Below are positions 5,785 to 10,075 of a stretch of 10,075 nt of DNA, in pieces. The translations under genes and the position numbers were made by a program. Numbering within the stretch: position 1 is the first letter of the stretch; the number at the start of each line of letters is the position of its first letter. Below the pieces are notes generated by a model. It saw only the letters and a list, made by a program, of their open reading frames with translations, made no database searches and was not told the origin of the DNA. The DNA comes from Promethearchaeota archaeon (GTDB lineage: Archaea > Asgardarchaeota > Lokiarchaeia > Sigynarchaeales > SOKP01): NCBI GenBank assembly GCA_014729315.1, contig WJKD01000257.1:1-10075 (forward strand). Direction: 5' to 3'.

Positions 5785-8586
5785 ATGAGTATTAAGAATT
5801 CTATTACTACGCTAAGGGGAAAAAGGATCAGAAAAAATCATAAAGTTATGAGAAAAGCCTTTTGTCTGGCGATAATTAGCATCTTTTTATTAAGTATTGT
5901 CCAGATTAACTTCATTAATCAGTTAAATACAGATCAAAATCCAAATTACTCTAATGATTCGAATAAATTAAACGATAAAATAAATTTTCCTTTTTTATCT
6001 TCAGAATTTGAGGATCTTACTCAAGATCCTTATACAACAAACTTTTCCGATATATGGAAAGCTGTAAAAAATAATTTTAAATCTTCCTTAGATTATGATC
6101 GAAATTTATATGTAGGAGAAACTAATTCTTCGGGAGAGATCGAAGATAACAATGTTTATTCTTTAGATAATCTCCTCTTATATAATTCGCTGCTAAGACA
6201 GGATTATGATGGGGAGAAAATAATAGAAGCGTATTTAGATTTGAAAGACACCCCCTTGTATTACGAAGGAAATCTTTCTGATAACGAATTTGACTATGGG
6301 TTTATTGAATCCATAGATGGGACTTCGGGGAATATCATTAATACGAATCGTTCTCTTATCGATAACTTACAACCGATTTTTTCTTTGATCGAAAATAGTG
6401 GAAAGGAAATTGAATCTCAAGTTCGTAATGAAGTAATAGAATCGTTTGAACTAATTAATTCGTCAGCATTTTGGAACGATACTGACAAGGGATTTTATCA
6501 ATACAATTCAAGTACCGAGGAATATAAATACTATACGCTAGATAATTTATATGCGATTTTAGCGAATCTGTTAATTTATCAATATAGCAGTGAATTTCCG
6601 ACCATTAAAGACAGAGCATACGAGTTAGCGACCGAAACGATGAATAGCTTATTGAATAATATGTGGGATAACACGAATCTTGGATTTTACTTAAACGCAA
6701 AGAGTGGATGGAGCGGAATTGGCACTCAAAATAGGCGTAAGTATCTAGACGTTAATGCTTTAGGAATTATTGTTCTATTAGAATTTTGGAAATACGATGG
6801 ATTAAATAATGATTCAGTCTACTTCTTAAATGCTACAAAATTATACGAAAGATTGAATAAACCCGTTCTTTCAACCCCTGGAGGCTTGTGGAATTCTTCA
6901 TATGATGCTTTCGGTTATTTTGCATTAGAGAATTGGATAGGTAACTTACTTCTTGACCAACAAAAAATTGATTTAGAATCTAACGCAAAGATGATGTATG
7001 CTTGTCTTAAATTTTTCGAATACACCGGAAATATAACCTACTATAATAGAGCCATCGATCTATATAATTCCTTTGAGGAACATTTTTACGATACCTCTGC
7101 AGATGGATATCAAACTTCCAAGGGTTCAATAATAGATCCAAACATTAATCTTCAAGCAAATTTAAGGTTAGCAGAATCGTATTATAAAGCCTTTGAGGTT
7201 TATAATAGTACGATAGTAGATATTTACTTCAATTTTACGGGAGCTCCAGATTTCATTATGAATCAAGATATTATAAATCTAACTTCTAACTATAAGTATA
7301 AAAATATTGTAACATATCCTAACGGAACGATAATTGATACAATTGTTTACGATAACATAACAGACGCTACAATTAACTACATATTTAGGTATCCGAATGC
7401 TACAGAAATAGAAACTCTTACAGACACCATAACTCAAAATATTACAAGATTGTTTTACCCGATAACAGACCAACTTCCATTTTACGACAGCTATTCTATT
7501 GATGTAATTACAAATACCTCGCTCTTCGGCTTCGCTACCTCATCAATAACTTTTAATGTTATATCAGGCTTGGTCAATGGTACAATAGCGGGTTTAGACG
7601 ATGATACTTTCTTATATCAAGCACAAACTATTAACATCACTTTACCAATAACTAGTAATTATAATTATAATCTTACTTTAAATATTACTTTAGAAGCAGA
7701 GGGACTGTCTTCTGAACCATTAATAAATATTACTTTTAATAATAACACTCAAACTAAAGTAGCTCTTAATATTACGGCAGATTTCGATACAGAACCTGGA
7801 TTAAAAATATTTCATATAATATTTACTAACGCAAGCGTCACTTATTTAGATGTGATAGCTGAAATAGAAGTAGAAAATGCTTTATCCTATGGAAATCTTA
7901 TCTACGATGGTGAAGTTGTCGAGGGAAATTTCATATCCATTTCTTTAAAAGCGATAAACTTCCTACCTAATAATTCGCAAAGCTTTAATTTACTCTTTTC
8001 GGGAGATTATATCCTAAATCAGAATAATTCGATAAATTTAGATGAAAACGAAGAGAAATTGCTAAACTTCAATGTTCTTGCTATTACTGGAATCGTTGAT
8101 GATCAAATTGAAATAGATATGGGAATTTACAAAGGGAACACGATGATCTATAGTGAAATACTCTATATTGATATTCTTCAGCCGTTTGAATTAATAAGCA
8201 TTGAATTTCCAGAAAAAATTACGCAGGGAGTGACTCCAACACTCACTATTACGATTCAAAATAATCAAGATTATAACGAAGAATATTCCCTTATAATTAA
8301 CGGTGATGATGTTGATCCTGAATTAGAAGAACTCGTTCCTGGCAGAAACAAAATTGAATACAAAATAATTAGGTTATGGAATCCATACGAAATAGGAGAA
8401 AAGCAACATGAAATTGAAATTGAGGATAGTTCAGAAAACACTATAATTAAAGAATATATAGAATATGAAGTACAATTATCTTCGTTTAATTTAGTATTTT
8501 TTTACTTAATTCCAATTATAATTCCTATAGCTGTAATATTGATTTATAAAAACAAAGATATAAAGAACAAACTATTAAGACGATAG
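5785..8586 (+). CDS. membrane-anchored surface protein: alpha/alpha-toroid-like domain plus beta modules (933 aa)
   Basis: The N-terminus is basic, then hydrophobic (24-44), as in a signal peptide or anchor. A second ATG at 5848 (residue 22) would give a more usual signal length. Residues about 90-475 are mostly helical and contain repeats in which helices alternate with a W/F-rich turn: FWNDTDKGFY (229-238), MWDNTNLGFY (293-302), LWNSSYDAFGY (368-378) and FYDTSADGYQT (434-444). This pattern is seen in alpha/alpha toroids such as N-acylglucosamine 2-epimerase and six-hairpin glycosidases. Residues 480-895 are beta-rich with Ig/CARDB-like modules, roughly 480-600, 600-700, 700-798 and 800-895. 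A transmembrane helix follows (about 901-921), with a basic tail (KNKDIKNKLLRR), so the bulk faces outside. By my count there are 31 N-X-S/T sequons, none after residue 749. I infer a cell-surface glycan-binding or glycan-processing protein; enzyme activity is not shown. It sits 4 bp before the next gene, likely one operon. Confidence 0.85.
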   Translation: MSIKNSITTLRGKRIRKNHKVMRKAFCLAIISIFLLSIVQINFINQLNTDQNPNYSNDSNKLNDKINFPFLSSEFEDLTQDPYTTNFSDIWKAVKNNFKSSLDYDRNLYVGETNSSGEIEDNNVYSLDNLLLYNSLLRQDYDGEKIIEAYLDLKDTPLYYEGNLSDNEFDYGFIESIDGTSGNIINTNRSLIDNLQPIFSLIENSGKEIESQVRNEVIESFELINSSAFWNDTDKGFYQYNSSTEEYKYYTLDNLYAILANLLIYQYSSEFPTIKDRAYELATETMNSLLNNMWDNTNLGFYLNAKSGWSGIGTQNRRKYLDVNALGIIVLLEFWKYDGLNNDSVYFLNATKLYERLNKPVLSTPGGLWNSSYDAFGYFALENWIGNLLLDQQKIDLESNAKMMYACLKFFEYTGNITYYNRAIDLYNSFEEHFYDTSADGYQTSKGSIIDPNINLQANLRLAESYYKAFEVYNSTIVDIYFNFTGAPDFIMNQDIINLTSNYKYKNIVTYPNGTIIDTIVYDNITDATINYIFRYPNATEIETLTDTITQNITRLFYPITDQLPFYDSYSIDVITNTSLFGFATSSITFNVISGLVNGTIAGLDDDTFLYQAQTINITLPITSNYNYNLTLNITLEAEGLSSEPLINITFNNNTQTKVALNITADFDTEPGLKIFHIIFTNASVTYLDVIAEIEVENALSYGNLIYDGEVVEGNFISISLKAINFLPNNSQSFNLLFSGDYILNQNNSINLDENEEKLLNFNVLAITGIVDDQIEIDMGIYKGNTMIYSEILYIDILQPFELISIEFPEKITQGVTPTLTITIQNNQDYNEEYSLIINGDDVDPELEELVPGRNKIEYKIIRLWNPYEIGEKQHEIEIEDSSENTIIKEYIEYEVQLSSFNLVFFYLIPIIIPIAVILIYKNKDIKNKLLRR
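6469..7116 (+). repeat. protein-level repeat: four helical-hairpin turns with W/F...GFY signature
   Basis: Turns at 6469-6498, 6661-6690, 6886-6918 and 7084-7116 each encode a Trp/Phe-Asn/Asp start, an acidic or polar middle and an ending of Gly/Ala-Phe/Tyr-Tyr type. After the first two, a helix follows with a matching opening (YYTLDNLYAILANLL and KYLDVNALGIIVLLEF). Spacing is 64-75 residues, suitable for one or two alpha-hairpins per repeat. There is no clear nucleotide repeat, so the duplication is old. Confidence 0.6.
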
Positions 8587-8590
8587 AAAA

Positions 8591-10075
8591 ATGACGATTA
8601 CTAAAAATCTAATCAAACGAAAAGGTTATTGTGTCTTTTTAATTACTTTGATAATATCCAATTTTCTATTTGGAGCCTCTATTTTTTTTCTGTCTAATAC
8701 TTCCCTTAAAAATTATGAGGAAATCGATTCAGGAAGTGAAGATTTAAATGATATTTCTAATCTGAAATGCTCAGAAGATCCTCTCTCATACACCAATATA
8801 TATCAGAATACTACCCTTGTTCGCAGAGTTTATGAGTCCGTTTATTTTCAAATAAATGTTTCAGACTTCGAACCACAAGGTGCAAATTACACTGAGATTG
8901 AGATTACCTATTCTAATAACTCTCTTTTCAAGGAGAATATGACATTACAGTCAGGAACATCTAATAATTTCACTTATACATACACTCCTAGGTATTACGA
9001 TCCTTTAGGCTATCAGAATGTGGTTTTTGCTATATACAATATTTCATCCACAATATTGAATACTAAAACCACTAAAACTAATTTTACCATTAGAGCCAAT
9101 TGCGCTGCTATACTCAATAACACTGATTACAAAAAAGACGAATATGTATCCGCTCAATTAGTTATCGAAGGATCAAGTAATTTCGATTGGGTTATCGATG
9201 TTGTGAATAACACAATAGAAGGTTATCAGAAGTCGCTATTTGGGATTGGAGAAAACTTATTCGATTTTACTTTCACCATAAACGAATCTTTCGAACAAGT
9301 TAGTACTTATTATATTAAAGTAAACCTAACGAGAACTAGCGATGATAAATTTGATGTCTATTATTTTAAATTTTATATTCTTAAACCGGATTCAGTGATA
9401 ATCTCATCTTCGATTAATTTCAATCCAAGCTCTGTTTTTCGTACAGAAATTTGCCAATTGACCCTTAATACGAGCTATATAGATAACAACTTAATTCCAG
9501 CTTTCTTAAATATAAGTCTTTCCATTAAGGATCCAAATGATAATACGGCAGTGTCCGTTGCGCAACTTGACAATAACCTCGATGGAACTTTTAAGACAAG
9601 CTTTTCGGTTGATGAAGATCGGCCTGCAGGACAATTCAGATACACTTTAAAAGCTACATACAAAACGAGAGAATTCGAGGAATATTCTGGAAAATTAACA
9701 ATTAAAAATAATCCTCCTGACATAGATGGATATACTATAAGCGATTACGAGACAGGAGAGCGAATATCAATTCTCTACGGAGAAGAATTGGTATTTGAAT
9801 TTGATGTTGACGATATTGAGGGGTTATCTTATCTTACTTTAACCTTAGAAAACGAAGAGGGAGACGAATATATCATTTCGCGAGAATACGACGACGACCT
9901 AGAAATTACAGTCAGAACCGTTGATTTAGTTACTGGTACTTGGACAATTTATGTTTCTGTTACGGACGAGGATGGCGCAACTACCGAGTTAGATTCTGAT
10001 TACGACGATGCACCTCAACAAATAACTATTATTCCCGATTTATTGAGCGATATTATTCCTTGGATTATGCTAATC
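8591..10075 (+). CDS. secreted Ig-like multi-module surface protein, C-terminus cut by window edge
   Basis: The reading frame is open from the ATG at 8591 to the window end (495 codons, no stop). The N-terminus is basic (KNLIKRKG) followed by a hydrophobic stretch (14-35), consistent with secretion. The rest is beta-rich and divides into about four modules: residues 65-168, 168-265, 265-372 and 373-480. The last begins with the linker KNNPPDIDGY, and its acidic turns (DVDDIEG, VTDEDGATTE) resemble Ig/PKD-like domains and could bind calcium. The final residues SDIIPWIMLI look like the start of a C-terminal membrane helix, so only a short part is probably missing. There are 15 N-X-S/T sequons, none after residue 310. 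Three Cys (60, 171, 288) lie outside the signal region. No catalytic motif is visible. The start is 4 bp after the stop of the 933-aa gene, without a Shine-Dalgarno sequence. I infer an adhesin, S-layer-like or partner subunit of the upstream protein. Confidence 0.85.
   Translation, partial: MTITKNLIKRKGYCVFLITLIISNFLFGASIFFLSNTSLKNYEEIDSGSEDLNDISNLKCSEDPLSYTNIYQNTTLVRRVYESVYFQINVSDFEPQGANYTEIEITYSNNSLFKENMTLQSGTSNNFTYTYTPRYYDPLGYQNVVFAIYNISSTILNTKTTKTNFTIRANCAAILNNTDYKKDEYVSAQLVIEGSSNFDWVIDVVNNTIEGYQKSLFGIGENLFDFTFTINESFEQVSTYYIKVNLTRTSDDKFDVYYFKFYILKPDSVIISSSINFNPSSVFRTEICQLTLNTSYIDNNLIPAFLNISLSIKDPNDNTAVSVAQLDNNLDGTFKTSFSVDEDRPAGQFRYTLKATYKTREFEEYSGKLTIKNNPPDIDGYTISDYETGERISILYGEELVFEFDVDDIEGLSYLTLTLENEEGDEYIISREYDDDLEITVRTVDLVTGTWTIYVSVTDEDGATTELDSDYDDAPQQITIIPDLLSDIIPWIMLI

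Noticed and set aside
7279..7473. Minus-strand open frame of 64 codons
   Set aside because: Antisense to the beta-rich part of the 933-aa surface protein; Cys/Val/Tyr-rich shadow translation.
9475..9723. Minus-strand open frame of 82 codons
   Set aside because: Antisense to the second surface protein, whose frame is open for 495 codons with coherent Ig-like modules.
1..10075. CRISPR array, insertion sequence or prophage
   Set aside because: No regularly spaced direct repeats, transposase, integrase or terminal inverted repeats were seen on either strand.

Overview
The window is AT-rich and looks archaeal. It carries a single-chain class II glycyl-tRNA synthetase with a zinc ribbon. Start codons lack strong Shine-Dalgarno sequences, and several have a TATA-like box about 20-35 bp upstream. 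The two large surface proteins are crowded with N-glycosylation sequons. The overall style (low GC, Asn/Ile/Lys-rich proteins, long sequon-rich single-pass ectodomains, lineage-specific coiled-coil and 7TM proteins) resembles Asgard archaea such as Lokiarchaeia. That placement is an inference, not a proof.

Left part, minus strand (1-3865). Read in transcription order, this holds a seven-helix membrane protein (3865-3035), a 544-residue protein with long coiled coils between globular ends (2876-1242), a complete GNAT-family N-acetyltransferase (1196-531), and a second GNAT paralogue (466-1) that runs off the left edge. The two GNAT proteins align without a gap over all 155 shared residues (84 identical, 54%), so they are a tandem duplication. 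The genes are separated by 158, 45 and 64 bp. They could be partly co-transcribed, but TATA-like boxes precede at least three of them.

Centre (3866-5784). A 194-bp divergent promoter region separates the 7TM gene from glyS on the plus strand. The GlyRS keeps the class II motifs and the three glutamates expected around the glycine site, but differs from the textbook sequence at several motif positions. A 225-bp AT-rich gap follows. I see no RNA gene in it, only a TATA-like element near its right end.

Right part, plus strand (5785-10075). Two genes 4 bp apart encode secreted, membrane-anchored proteins. The first (933 aa) has an N-terminal hydrophobic segment, a repeated alpha-helical domain that looks like an alpha/alpha toroid (N-acylglucosamine 2-epimerase or glycosidase-like), beta-sandwich-like modules, and a C-terminal transmembrane anchor. 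The second (at least 495 aa, cut by the right edge) has an N-terminal hydrophobic segment and a chain of Ig-like beta modules, ending at what seems to be the start of its own anchor. Both are dense in N-X-S/T sequons over their distal parts and have none in their membrane-proximal C-terminal parts. They probably act together on the cell surface. This pair is the part of the window most likely to be a little-described system.
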